A stretch of DNA of 64,000 nt from WVYX01 sp039592335 (GCA_039592335.1 JBDHBX010000005.1:58624-122623), one strand, 5' to 3'; shown: positions 9,250 to 17,786, counted from the first letter of the stretch. Notes: generated by a model from the letters alone, not told the origin. Numbers and translations are program-made.

Positions 9250-10955
9250 GCGCCCTAAGCAGGCTCGCCACATTCGTCCGGCGGGAGCCGTTGTCTGCCG
9301 TCGCGGTCGTGCTCGTGGCGATCGCGGTGCTGCGCGTCGCCGGCACCTACAGCGTCTACAACGCGACGTGGGATGAGCCGGCGCACCTGGCGTGCGGCAT
9401 GGAGCTCCTCCAGCTCGGCCAATACACGTACGAACCGCAGCATCCCCCGCTGGCACGCGTGTCGGTCGCGCTCGGGCCGTACCTCGCAGGCGTTCGGGGG
9501 TTCACGCCTCGCTTGGGGTCGATGTGGAGCGAGGGACTCGACATGCTGTATCGCGAGGGGAGCTACTTCCGGACGCTCGGACTGGCGCGCCTCGGGATCA
9601 TCCCCTTCTTCCTGCTGGGAGCCGTGTTGCTGTGGCTCTGGACGCGGCAGCAGTTCGGTCGTCTCACCGCGCTGCTCGCGGTGTTGCTGTACACCCTGTC
9701 CCCCAACATCCTGGCCCACGCCGGCTTGGCGACGACAGATATGGCGGTGGCGGCCATGTTGATGGCCGCGGTGCTGGCATTCGTGGCGTGGCTCGAGGCG
9801 CCCACGCTGCGTCGTGGGGCATTGATGGGATTGGCGATGGGGCTCGCGCTCGTGACGAAGTTCTCGACTGTCGTGTTCCTTCCGGCGTGTGTCGTCGCGG
9901 TCGTGGTGCTGCGTTGGGTCGTCGACCGCCGCGGGTGGCGCGAGGTGCTCTCGGTCGGGCCGGCGGCGTGGCGCTCAGCGGGCGTGGCGTTTCTGATGGC
10001 ATTCCTGGTGAGTTGGGCTGCGTACGGCTTCTCACTGGGGCCGCTCGTTGGCCCACTCGGCGACGTGGGACTCGGACAGGGCGGGACACCGGGACTGGTG
10101 GAGCGCGTGGCCGCGCTTCCCGTGTACCCGCTGAGTGAGGTGGTCCAGGGTGTCCGTGCCGTGGCCGAACACAATGCCGAGGGACATCCCTCGTACCTGT
10201 TGGGCGAGGTGCGGGACTTCGGCTGGTGGTACTACTTCCCCGTCGCCTTCCTCGTGAAGACGCCAATCGCGTTCCTGGTACTGGCAGGGATCGGCGCGAC
10301 ACTGTTGACACGCCGCGTGCGGAGCGAGCGACGCTGGCAGGATGCGGTGCCGCTGGCGTGCGCTGGGGCGATCATGCTCGTGAGCCTGACGAGCAATATC
10401 AACATCGGGATTCGGCACATTCTGGTGGTGTACCCGCTGCTGGCCATCGTGGCGGCGTTCGGGGCGGCATCTTTGCTGCGGGCCAGGAAGGTCGCGTTTC
10501 GTATGGGGGTGATCGGCTTGCTGGCGTGGAACGTGGGTGCGTCCGTTGCGGCGCACCCCGACTACCTGCCGTACTTCAACGCACTCGCGGGGGACACCCC
10601 GGAGCGGATCCTCATCGCGGCCGATCTCGACTGGGGCCAGGACTTGCAGCGCCTCGGAAACGTCGTGCGTCGGCGGGGCATTCAGGAGATGGCGGTCGCG
10701 TACTTCGGCTCGGCCGTGCCGCCGCATCACGTGCACGCGCGGCTCCGGCTGCTGGAGCCGTACGAGTCGACCAGCGGGTGGGTCGCGGCCAGTGCATGGC
10801 GTCTCTGGGTCGATGACACCGACGCGCCGCCCTACGATGGCTTTGCCTGGCTGAGAGCACACGAGCCGACGATGCGCGTGGGGCGGTCCATCTTCCTCTA
10901 TCACTTGCCCGACACGCTCGCGGTGCCGCAGGATTCCATCGCCGTATCGCCGTAG
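9246..10955 (+). CDS. GT39/PMT-like membrane glycosyltransferase
   Basis: 569-residue polytopic membrane protein with about ten or more hydrophobic helices. The first loop carries TWDEPAHLACGMELL, which matches the acidic catalytic loop of GT39/PMT and ArnT-like GT-C enzymes, followed by EPQHPPLARV. A C-terminal soluble part includes DLDWGQDLQRL, a pattern seen in bacterial members. It probably transfers sugar from polyprenyl phosphate on the outer face of the membrane. The GTG start overlaps the GT2 stop (GTGA). Confidence 0.82.
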   Translation: MSALSRLATFVRREPLSAVAVVLVAIAVLRVAGTYSVYNATWDEPAHLACGMELLQLGQYTYEPQHPPLARVSVALGPYLAGVRGFTPRLGSMWSEGLDMLYREGSYFRTLGLARLGIIPFFLLGAVLLWLWTRQQFGRLTALLAVLLYTLSPNILAHAGLATTDMAVAAMLMAAVLAFVAWLEAPTLRRGALMGLAMGLALVTKFSTVVFLPACVVAVVVLRWVVDRRGWREVLSVGPAAWRSAGVAFLMAFLVSWAAYGFSLGPLVGPLGDVGLGQGGTPGLVERVAALPVYPLSEVVQGVRAVAEHNAEGHPSYLLGEVRDFGWWYYFPVAFLVKTPIAFLVLAGIGATLLTRRVRSERRWQDAVPLACAGAIMLVSLTSNINIGIRHILVVYPLLAIVAAFGAASLLRARKVAFRMGVIGLLAWNVGASVAAHPDYLPYFNALAGDTPERILIAADLDWGQDLQRLGNVVRRRGIQEMAVAYFGSAVPPHHVHARLRLLEPYESTSGWVAASAWRLWVDDTDAPPYDGFAWLRAHEPTMRVGRSIFLYHLPDTLAVPQDSIAVSP

Positions 10956-11006
10956 CGGGCAGGTGCGGCCGCCGCCGCTCCGCTAGACCGCGTCGCCAGG
11001 CCCCTC

Positions 11007-11012
11007 TATCTT
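11007..11012 (+). promoter_or_regulatory. -10-like box TATCTT, 11 nt before mnmG ATG
   Basis: TATCTT lies 11 bases before the mnmG start codon and no purine-rich ribosome site is present between them. It is one of a set of similar boxes described in the findings. Promoter function is an inference. Confidence 0.3.
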
Positions 11013-11023
11013 CCTGCGATCTC

Positions 11024-12898
11024 ATGCGGGACCACTACGACGTCATCGTAATCGGCGGCGGGCACGCCGGCTCCGAGGCGGCCAACGCAGCGGCGCGGCT
11101 CGGTGCTCGGGTGCTGCTCGTGACGGCCAACCTCGAGACGATCGGACAGATGTCATGCAATCCGGCGGTCGGTGGGATCGCAAAGGGCACGGTCGTGCGC
11201 GAGGTGGACGCCTTCGGTGGGGTGATCGGGCGGGCGGCCGATCGGGCGACGATTCAATTCCGCATGCTGAATCGTTCCAAGGGTCCTGCGGTGTGGGCGC
11301 CCCGGGCGCAATGTGACCGAGGTCTCTACCGTCGGGCCGTGCGCGGCCTGCTGGAGGAGCAGGGGGGACTCGACCTCCTCCAGGGAACGGTGGTGGCACT
11401 CGTGCTGGAGGGAGACCGAGCGGGTGGTGTCGTCACGACCGGCGGCCAGGAGATCCGCGCGTCGACGGTCGTGCTCACGGCCGGGACCTTCCTCAGGGGG
11501 AAGATTCACGTCGGGACCGATACACGGATCGACGCGGGCAGGGCGGGTGACCCGGCCTCGGTAGATCTTGCCGAGCAACTCGAGGCGGTTGGGCTTACCG
11601 TCGAGCGCTTCAAGACGGGCACGCCTCCGCGCATCGACGGTCGCTCGGTGGACTACGCCAAGCTGCAGCGTCAGGAAGGGGAGAGTCCCGGGTACCGATT
11701 CTCTCACTTCGGGACGGAGCCCAGGCCGGAGCAGCGTCCCTGCTGGATCACCTGGGCGGGCGCGGAGCTCAAGGAGATCATCCAGGAGGAGATGCACCGC
11801 TCGGCCCTCTACGGTGGTGCGATTGCCGGTCGGGGACCGCGGTACTGTCCCTCGATCGAGGACAAGGTCGTGAAGTTCCCCGATGCGGAGCGGCACCAGG
11901 TGTTCCTGGAGCCTGAGGGCTTGGGTACGTCGGAGCTATACGTCAACGGGCTTTCCACCTCGCTCCCCGTCGAGACTCAGCTGCAGTTCCTGCGGGCGGT
12001 GCCCGGCCTGGAGCGGGTTCGGATGACGCGGCGTGGCTACGCCATCGAATACGACTACTACCCGCCGCAGCAGCTCACTCCGTGGCTCGAGGTGAAAGCG
12101 ATCGATGGGCTATTCTTCGCCGGGCAGGTGAACGGAACCACGGGGTACGAGGAAGCCGCGGCGCAGGGACTCCTGGCGGGCATCAACGCGGCGCGGAAGG
12201 TGCGCGATCGGGAGCCGGTCGTGCTGGGACGGGACGACGGATACATCGGCGTGTTGGCGGACGATCTCGTCACGCGCGGCGTGGACGAGCCGTATCGACT
12301 GTTCACCTCACGCTCGGAGTTTCGCCTGCTCCTGCGGCAGGATAATGCGCTCAAGCGGCTGGGTCCGCTGGCCGTGGAGCTCGGCATGCTCTCGTCCGAC
12401 GAGCGCGCGGAGCTGGAGGCTCGCACGCAAGCGGAGGATGAGCTGGTGGCGCTCGCGCGACGCACAAAGCTGGACCCGGAAGTCGCCAACGAGGTGCTGC
12501 GGACGCTGGGGCAGAGCGAGATTGCAGAACCGCATCGAGTCGCAGACCTGGCGCGGCGGCCCAAGGTCCCCTTGCGAGACATGCTGCAGCGCGGCGTCCA
12601 AGCGTTTCCCGAGCCCTGCGAGGACATCTGGATGTCGGCCGAGATCGAGCTCAAGTATGCCGGCTACCTGGAGCGGGAGCGTCAAGCAGCTGCCAAGCTT
12701 GCCGAGATGGCGAACTTCAGGTTGCCCGAAGACCTGCCCTACAGGGAGCTCAGGACCCTGAGTACGGAGGCGCGACAGAAGCTTGAGCGAGTGCGGCCCC
12801 AGTCTCTCGCGCAGGCGGGGAGAATCCCCGGCGTCTCGCCGAGCGACCTGCAGAACCTCGTGCTCGAGGTCGTCCGCCGCCGCCGGTCGGCAGCGTAA
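11024..12898 (+). CDS. mnmG: tRNA U34 carboxymethylaminomethyl synthesis enzyme MnmG (GidA)
   Basis: 624 residues, the full family length. With MnmE it adds the carboxymethylaminomethyl group to U34 of certain tRNAs, using FAD. The N-terminal dinucleotide motif is VIGGGHAGSEAA, followed by QMSCNPAVGGIAKG. The second conserved block CDRGLYRRAV and the FAD-region NGTTGYEEAAAQGL are intact. The helical C-terminal domain for MnmE and tRNA binding is complete (KYAGYLERE, RIPGVSPSDL). In many bacteria rsmG and parAB follow; here parAB follows but rsmG does not. Confidence 0.95.
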   Translation: MRDHYDVIVIGGGHAGSEAANAAARLGARVLLVTANLETIGQMSCNPAVGGIAKGTVVREVDAFGGVIGRAADRATIQFRMLNRSKGPAVWAPRAQCDRGLYRRAVRGLLEEQGGLDLLQGTVVALVLEGDRAGGVVTTGGQEIRASTVVLTAGTFLRGKIHVGTDTRIDAGRAGDPASVDLAEQLEAVGLTVERFKTGTPPRIDGRSVDYAKLQRQEGESPGYRFSHFGTEPRPEQRPCWITWAGAELKEIIQEEMHRSALYGGAIAGRGPRYCPSIEDKVVKFPDAERHQVFLEPEGLGTSELYVNGLSTSLPVETQLQFLRAVPGLERVRMTRRGYAIEYDYYPPQQLTPWLEVKAIDGLFFAGQVNGTTGYEEAAAQGLLAGINAARKVRDREPVVLGRDDGYIGVLADDLVTRGVDEPYRLFTSRSEFRLLLRQDNALKRLGPLAVELGMLSSDERAELEARTQAEDELVALARRTKLDPEVANEVLRTLGQSEIAEPHRVADLARRPKVPLRDMLQRGVQAFPEPCEDIWMSAEIELKYAGYLERERQAAAKLAEMANFRLPEDLPYRELRTLSTEARQKLERVRPQSLAQAGRIPGVSPSDLQNLVLEVVRRRRSAA

Positions 12899-12955
12899 AC
12901 CGTTTATTATCAACTACTTATATGCTGGCCCCACTTCGCTGGTGGTCCAGTCAGT

Positions 12956-12971
12956 TGTTTCACGTGAAACG
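12956..12971. promoter_or_regulatory. parS centromere-like site 1
   Basis: The 16-mer TGTTTCACGTGAAACG matches the bacterial parS consensus TGTTTCACGTGAAACA at 15 of 16 positions. It lies between mnmG and parA, where parS sites cluster in many bacteria. ParB encoded at 14684 should bind it. Confidence 0.9.
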
Positions 12972-13022
12972 GCTGGTCGGACTGCGACTGCTGCGGCAAG
13001 GGAGGGGCTGCGACGCGCGGCG

Positions 13023-13670
13023 TTACGGGAGCGGCTGAGACCGCTCCGATGCGGAGTCGAGAAGGCCCGAGAGCCAGTGCATGAGGTTGAGGAGGAGCTG
13101 AGGGTTCTGTGCCGCGGACCCCATGGAGGCCTCCCCAAAGACGGCAACGCGACCGCTGCCATGACGCGGGAGGGCTCCCTGGGCCATGCGGTCTGCCTGA
13201 ATCCTGGGTGTGGTTTCCGAGAACTGCCAAGTGCGCTCTGGAAGGAGGAGGAGGGACGGAGTGGGAAGTGTCAGGGGAGGATCATGGCCGCCCTGCCCTG
13301 CTCCCGTCCGATCGCGAAGCCGTTCCCGAACAGCACGCCGAAGGAGGCCGACAGCTCCTGGGCCGCTCCGGGGAATGGCACGTGGTCGGCGGCATTTCGT
13401 TCAGCGAGGGCATTGGAGATGACGAGGACGTCTGCGGCTTCCAGCAGCTGACTCGCGAACTCCGAACCGGAGGGGACGACGACGTAGCCGTCCAGCCTCA
13501 GGATACGGGCGAAGAGGAGGTAGTGACGTGGGCCTCGTCGAGCAGTGCGGTGGGCCCTCCCTCTGACTCAAAGGCGGGGGAGGGAACCGGACCTGTTGAG
13601 CCTCTGCCGGAGGTCCGGGCAGGATTGCGGCGAGGAATAGCCGTGCGAGATACCGTTTCACGTGAAACAC
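13023..13670 (-). pseudogene. Decayed secreted protein gene (GATase-like/DUF4350-type), three frames
   Basis: No intact gene spans this stretch, but the minus strand carries pieces of one protein in order. It starts at a GTG inside parS site 2 with a signal-peptide-like segment (LARLFLAAILPG, then AEAQQVRFP), shifts frame to EGGPTALLDEAH, then shifts again to LFARILRLDGYVVVPSGSEF, ADVLVISNALAERN and DHVPFPGAAQELSASFGVLF, and stops. A last in-order piece reads LPERTWQFSETTPRI, GSGRVAVFGEAS and AAQNPQLLLNLMHWLSGLL before a stop. This order fits secreted proteins with a GATase-like (DUF4350/IFT52-like) domain. About 40 residues seem missing before DHVPFPG. The family name is from memory and less certain than the decay itself. 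Confidence 0.7.
13654..13669. promoter_or_regulatory. parS centromere-like site 2
   Basis: CGTTTCACGTGAAACA matches the parS consensus at 15 of 16 positions, differing only at the first base. It lies 683 bp from site 1 (left edge to right edge about 0.7 kb) and about 190 bp before parA. It overlaps the start of the decayed minus-strand gene, whose first residues would be VFHVKR. Confidence 0.9.
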
Positions 13671-13859
13671 CTCATCTGCCGGGGCTTGTGGGCCCTTTCC
13701 ACCGAGATATTCGGCACTTCGGCAACGCAGAATGGGTGTAGCGCAGCATCAACCGCCCCTGTATATTGGCCGGACACGCGCCTGCGGCAAGCTCCGGAAG
13801 CCGCTTCTCCCACATGTCAATATTGCGTAATCGATTGACAATCAATCATTTATAAGATT

Positions 13860-14687
13860 ATGGGCAGGGTCATCGCCATCGCGAACCAAAAGGGCGGCGT
13901 CGGCAAGACTACGACTGCCGTGAATCTCGCAGCGTCGCTTGCCGCTGCGGAGCGGCGCACCCTGCTTGTCGACGCAGACCCCCAAGCGAACGCCACCAGC
14001 GGGATCGGGATCGAGCGGGACAGCATCGCGCTCTCGCTTTACGATGCGCTGCTCGGCGATGCCTCTCTGGCCGACGTGGTGCGGCGTGGTGTGAACGTGC
14101 ATACCCTCGACGTCGTGCCGGCGACACAGGACTTGGTGGGCGCCGAGGTGGAGCTCGTCAACTGGGCCGAGCGTGAGTCGGTCATGCGTCGCACGATCGC
14201 GGAGCTGCGCGAGGACTACGAGTTCGTCCTGATCGACTGCCCGCCGTCGCTCGGTCTCCTCACGCTGAATATGCTCACCGCGGCTGACTCGGTGCTGATT
14301 CCGATTCAGTGCGAGTACTACGCCCTCGAAGGTCTCTCCAAGCTCCTGAACACCGTGCGGCTCGTGCAGCAGAACTGCAACGCCAACCTGGCCATCGAGG
14401 GTGTGCTGCTCACGATGTACGACGCGCGGCTCAATCTCTCGAGACAGGTGGCCACCGAGGCCAAGGGGTACTTCGGTCGCAGAGTGTACCGCACGGTCAT
14501 TCCACGAAACGTGCGGTTGGCGGAAGCGCCGAGCTTCGGCAAGCCGATCCTGCTCTATGACGTGCAGTCGGTGGGTGCGAAGAGCTACTTGGGACTCGCA
14601 CAAGAGTTGATGCGCCGCGTTGCCGAGGCGCAGGCGGGCGTTGCTGCCTTTCAAGAGGACACCCCCATGACGCGGGCGCTGGCATGA
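13860..14687 (+). CDS. parA: Chromosome partitioning ATPase ParA (Soj)
   Basis: 275 residues, deviant-Walker ATPase. The N-terminus is MGRVIAIANQKGGVGKTTTAVNLAASLA in type, with the signature lysine before the P-loop (KGGVGKTT). LLVDADPQANAT and FVLIDCPPSLGLL give the other nucleotide motifs. It drives segregation of ParB-parS complexes over the nucleoid. The ATG has no clear ribosome site; an AT-rich stretch runs right up to it, which suggests a leaderless or short-leader transcript. It overlaps parB by ATGA. Confidence 0.94.
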   Translation: MGRVIAIANQKGGVGKTTTAVNLAASLAAAERRTLLVDADPQANATSGIGIERDSIALSLYDALLGDASLADVVRRGVNVHTLDVVPATQDLVGAEVELVNWAERESVMRRTIAELREDYEFVLIDCPPSLGLLTLNMLTAADSVLIPIQCEYYALEGLSKLLNTVRLVQQNCNANLAIEGVLLTMYDARLNLSRQVATEAKGYFGRRVYRTVIPRNVRLAEAPSFGKPILLYDVQSVGAKSYLGLAQELMRRVAEAQAGVAAFQEDTPMTRALA

Positions 14688-15565
14688 CGAGTGGAAGCAA
14701 GCGACGGCTGGGTCGCGGCCTGGAGGCCCTGCTCGGGCCGGCGACCGTAGCCGAGGCAAAGGCAGAGGGAACGCTCGCGCAGCTCCCGGTCGAGGCGTTG
14801 CGCCCCAATCCCTACCAGCCCCGCCAGGCGTTCGACGAGGGGGCGCTGGCCGAGCTGGCCGATTCGATGCAGCGCTCAGGTCTGCTGCAACCGGTGGTGG
14901 CGCGCCCGGCCGCGAATGACGCGTACGAGCTCGTGGCCGGCGAGCGCCGGTGGCGAGCGGCGCAGCGCCTCGGATGGACCGAAATCGGCGCGGTGGTGCG
15001 TGAGGTCGACGATCAGACCCTGCTCACCCTCGCGCTCGTCGAGAACCTCCAGCGTGACGCGCTGTCTCCCATTGACGAGGCCAGCGGTTACCAACGCCTC
15101 ATCGACGAGTTCGGGGTATCGCAGGCGGCGGTGGGTGAGCTGGTCGCCCGTGACCGTTCCACCGTCGCGAATGCGTTGCGACTCCTCAAGCTCCCAGCGT
15201 CGGTCCAGGAGATGCTGCACGATGGACGGCTGAGCGTCGGACATGCACGGGCGTTGCTGGCGCTCGAGGACGGCAAGAAGATCGAGCGACTGGCACGCAC
15301 CGCCGTCGAGCAGCAGCTCTCGGTGCGTGAGGTCGAGGAGCTGGTGCGGGGCGGAAGGGCGGCCGCCCGTCGGCCGCGGGCGTCCCGTGGCACGCGGGTC
15401 GATCCCGAGGCACGTCGCGTCGAGGAGGCGCTCCGTCGCCGGTTGCAGACTGACGTCCGTGTGGCAACACGCGGCAAGAGCGGCAAGGTGACGATCAACT
15501 TCTACTCACCTGACGACCTCCAGCGGATTCTGGAGGTGATCCTGGGCGAGTCGTACGACGGATGA
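14684..15565 (+). CDS. parB: Chromosome partitioning protein ParB (Spo0J)
   Basis: 293 residues. The N-terminal ParB/Srx CTPase domain has LRPNPYQPRQAFDE, ELVAGERRWRAAQRLG and LVENLQRDALSPIDEA; the GERRWRA box binds CTP. A helix-turn-helix (VSQAAVGELVARDRSTVANALRLL in type) recognises parS. The C-terminal part ends in the dimerisation segment KVTINFYSPDDLQRILEVIL. Both parS sites lie just upstream of parA. Confidence 0.94.
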   Translation: MTSGSKRRLGRGLEALLGPATVAEAKAEGTLAQLPVEALRPNPYQPRQAFDEGALAELADSMQRSGLLQPVVARPAANDAYELVAGERRWRAAQRLGWTEIGAVVREVDDQTLLTLALVENLQRDALSPIDEASGYQRLIDEFGVSQAAVGELVARDRSTVANALRLLKLPASVQEMLHDGRLSVGHARALLALEDGKKIERLARTAVEQQLSVREVEELVRGGRAAARRPRASRGTRVDPEARRVEEALRRRLQTDVRVATRGKSGKVTINFYSPDDLQRILEVILGESYDG

Positions 15566-16353
15566 CTGGACGCCGATGGGTCACGATCATGTTGCATCGG
15601 GACGGCGAGCTGGAGTCCCGCTCCATCCGCCTTCGCCTCTGGCTGGCACGCTTCATCGTGATCGGCGGCAGCACCTTGCTCGTGCTCATCGTCCTCGCGG
15701 CAATCCTCTATGCTCCGATCGCTCGCACCGCCGCACGCGTGCCGGGACTCACGGGTGAGGTCCAGCGACTGCGGGCGGAGAATGAGATGGTGCACGAGCT
15801 GGCCGGCAGGCTGGAAGAGGCGGAGTCACGGTACGACCAGGTGCGTACCATGCTCGGGGGCGACGTCGTCGCGGTCCGTGGGCGCGCGCTGTCGGACGAT
15901 CCGGTGGCCCACGCGCTCCTCGCCCGCGTTCCGGGCGACTCGGACAGGTACGAGGCGGGTCCTTCCATTCCAAACCACTGGCCCCTGCGCGAACCGGGGA
16001 TCGTCACCCGGGGCACCGTGGGCAGTGGCTCGGGTAGCGAGGCCCACTCGGGTCTCGATATCGCGGTGCCGTTGGGCACGCCCATTCGAGCGGCCGGCGG
16101 GGGCGTGATCGTGGAGGCTGGGCAGGATCCCGAGTACGGGCTGTTCGTGCTGATCGGCCACCCGGACGGCTATCAGAGTATGTACGGTCACGCGTCGCGC
16201 CTGCTGGTGCAGGCCGACGACTCGGTGCGCGCGGGCCAGGTGATCGCGATGTCGGGATCGACGGGACGATCGACCGCCCCGCACTTACATTTCGAGGTCC
16301 TGCACGAGGGGCAGTCGGTAGACCCTCGACAACTGGTTAGAGAGGAGTCCTGA
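15562..16353 (+). CDS. Membrane-anchored M23 (LytM) metallopeptidase
   Basis: 263 residues. One membrane helix at about 31-52 is followed by a short coiled coil (about 60-95) and a C-terminal LytM domain. The zinc and catalytic residues are present: HSGLD (HxxxD), GHAS, and HLHFEV (HxH). It should cut peptidoglycan cross-links or stem peptides in the periplasm. It overlaps parB by ATGA and is 2 bases from a bactofilin gene. M23-bactofilin pairs are known from cell-shape control in several bacteria, so a local cell-wall shaping role is inferred. Confidence 0.9.
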   Translation: MTGRRWVTIMLHRDGELESRSIRLRLWLARFIVIGGSTLLVLIVLAAILYAPIARTAARVPGLTGEVQRLRAENEMVHELAGRLEEAESRYDQVRTMLGGDVVAVRGRALSDDPVAHALLARVPGDSDRYEAGPSIPNHWPLREPGIVTRGTVGSGSGSEAHSGLDIAVPLGTPIRAAGGGVIVEAGQDPEYGLFVLIGHPDGYQSMYGHASRLLVQADDSVRAGQVIAMSGSTGRSTAPHLHFEVLHEGQSVDPRQLVREES

Positions 16354-16355
16354 GT

Positions 16356-16823
16356 ATGGCACGTGCCGATGACAGCGGTCGATCGGGCGGTCGCGATGTA
16401 AGCATCTCGATCGTCGCTGCCGGTATGCGCATCGTCGGCGAGTTGGCGACGGACGGGGTTCTGAAGGTGGAAGGCACAGTCGTGGGGAGTATCCGCGCCG
16501 ACCGGGAGGTGCTGATTGCCAGGGGTGGCGTGATCGAGGGTAACGTCTACACGCGTCAGGCCATCGTGGGAGGACGCGTGGCGGGGTCGATCTTCGCGGA
16601 CGAGCGCGTCGAAGTGCAAGAGAACTCGATGGTCCAGGGCGACATCGTGACCAAGCGACTCATCGTTAATGAGGGCGGTGAGGTCAACGGAAACGTGCAG
16701 ATGGGTGAGCCCAATGCACTTGAGCAGGGTGCCAAGGTGGCGGCCGAGCCCGCCCGGAATCCGTCGCCCCCGGCCATGGACCCGGAGCCGGCCCTGGACT
16801 CGCAGCACCAGCCCTACGCCTGA
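16356..16823 (+). CDS. Bactofilin (polymer-forming cytoskeletal protein)
   Basis: 155 residues with the bactofilin right-handed beta-helix core at about residues 20-115: repeating hydrophobic-glycine units such as RIVGELATDGVLKVEGTVVG, IEGNVYTRQAIVGGRVAG and VQGDIVTKRLIVNEGGEVNG. The tails are proline-rich and disordered. Bactofilins polymerise without nucleotide and scaffold cell-wall enzymes. Its position after parA, parB and the M23 peptidase echoes systems where bactofilin filaments hold ParABS components. A strong terminator follows. Confidence 0.92.
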   Translation: MARADDSGRSGGRDVSISIVAAGMRIVGELATDGVLKVEGTVVGSIRADREVLIARGGVIEGNVYTRQAIVGGRVAGSIFADERVEVQENSMVQGDIVTKRLIVNEGGEVNGNVQMGEPNALEQGAKVAAEPARNPSPPAMDPEPALDSQHQPYA

Positions 16824-16893
16824 TCCCCAGACGACAGTCGTGCGGGTGGCGAATCGCCATCCGCATGTCATGTGGCTTGTTCGTTGCGGTACG

Positions 16894-16927
16894 TAAGTGC
16901 GCTGTGCAAGGCGCACTTATCGTTTTT
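16894..16927 (+). terminator. Rho-independent terminator after bactofilin
   Basis: A perfect 9-bp stem (TAAGTGCGC and GCGCACTTA) with an 8-base loop is followed by TCGTTTTT. It closes the parA-parB-M23-bactofilin unit. The surrounding 16824-17033 holds no gene. It is the only textbook intrinsic terminator I found in the window. Confidence 0.85.
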
Positions 16928-17033
16928 GATTGCACCAGTACTCGATGTGGCCCGGACGGGGAGTCGCGACCGAGGACCTGAACTGTCGCGACACCGTCAA
17001 CTGGCCCGCCAAAGGCCGGGTAGGGAATCGGAC

Positions 17034-17786
17034 ATGCAGCTAACCGAGCTTGCCGCCTACGTCGACGACTACCTGCGGATTGCCGATATCGGTGACGACC
17101 CGAACGCCGTGAACGGTCTTCAGGTGGAGAATGGGGGCACGGTGAATCGGGTAGCGGCCGCGGTGGACGCGTGCCAGGCGACGATTGATGCGGCGGCCCA
17201 GATGGGTGCGGGACTGCTGCTGGTTCACCACGGCCTCTTCTGGGGCGGAGTGCAGCCCATCACAGGTCGGCACGCCAGCCGTATCCGGCGCCTGCTCGAG
17301 GCCGATGTCGCCCTGTACTCGGCCCACCTGCCGCTCGACATGCATCCCGAAGTGGGGAACAACGCCGTCCTGGCGCGTACTTTGGGCTTGGCCGATCAAG
17401 AGCCGTTCGGGGAGTACCACGAGCAGGTCATCGGTGTCGCCGGCTCGCTGCGCGTGACGCTGGAGGAGCTGGTGCGGCGGGTGCGCGATGCCGTGGGTGG
17501 GGAGCCCCATGTCATCGCGACCGGGCCGAGCAGCGTGCGGCGCGTGGGGATCGTCACCGGGGGCGGCGGTGGGATGATCGCCCAGGCGCGGGACGCTAAG
17601 CTCGACGCGTACATTACCGGAGAGGGTGCGCACCACACGTACTTCGACGCCGAAGAGTGGGGGGTCAATGTCGTCTACGCCGGGCACTACCTCACCGAAA
17701 CGGTCGGGGTGAAGGCGTTGGCCGCACACCTGCAGGAGCGATTCGGCCTGCCGTGGGAATTCATCGATCACCCGACGGGGCTGTGA
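17034..17786 (+). CDS. NIF3-like dinuclear metal-centre protein
   Basis: 250 residues from the ATG at 17034; the longer frame to 16872 runs through the terminator and is not coding. Family landmarks are VNGLQVENGG near the N-terminus, LLLVHHGLFWGG (metal-binding His pair), YSAHLPLDMHPEVGNN, TGEGAHHTYFDAEE and VYAGHYLTETVGVKAL. NIF3/YbgI proteins bind two metals as a toroidal hexamer; the reaction is not settled, though some are annotated as GTP cyclohydrolase I type 2. It overlaps the next gene by one base (TGATG). Confidence 0.9.
   Translation: MQLTELAAYVDDYLRIADIGDDPNAVNGLQVENGGTVNRVAAAVDACQATIDAAAQMGAGLLLVHHGLFWGGVQPITGRHASRIRRLLEADVALYSAHLPLDMHPEVGNNAVLARTLGLADQEPFGEYHEQVIGVAGSLRVTLEELVRRVRDAVGGEPHVIATGPSSVRRVGIVTGGGGGMIAQARDAKLDAYITGEGAHHTYFDAEEWGVNVVYAGHYLTETVGVKALAAHLQERFGLPWEFIDHPTGL

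Larger units (their letters stand above)
12899..13859. other. Gene-free interval between mnmG and parA
   Basis: This 0.96 kb stretch has no intact gene. It holds an AT-rich patch just after mnmG (12901-12925), the two parS sites, the decayed minus-strand gene between them, and a second AT-rich patch (13815-13860) directly before parA. rsmG, which often sits here, is absent; no RsmG motif (such as a GSGGGFPG-type SAM loop) is found in any frame I read. Whether the AT-rich patches belong to a replication origin cannot be shown, as I see no cluster of DnaA boxes. Confidence 0.75.

Noticed and set aside
12910..13670. Open frames on the minus strand as intact small genes
   Set aside because: They are fragments of one decayed protein in three frames, not separate genes.
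13109..13741. Long open frame on the plus strand between mnmG and parA
   Set aside because: Its translation is low-complexity and resembles no protein, while the opposite strand shows an ordered, recognisable protein relic.
13835..13856. sigma-70 promoter TTGACA ... TATAAG before parA
   Set aside because: The boxes are only about 10 bases apart, too close for a standard -35/-10 pair.
12899..13859. Replication origin (oriC)
   Set aside because: Two AT-rich patches and parS sites are present, but I see no cluster of DnaA boxes; TTATCAACT near 12906 matches only 7 of 9 bases.
16872..17033. Extended N-terminus of the NIF3-like protein
   Set aside because: The extra frame reads through the terminator hairpin; the family begins at the ATG at 17034.
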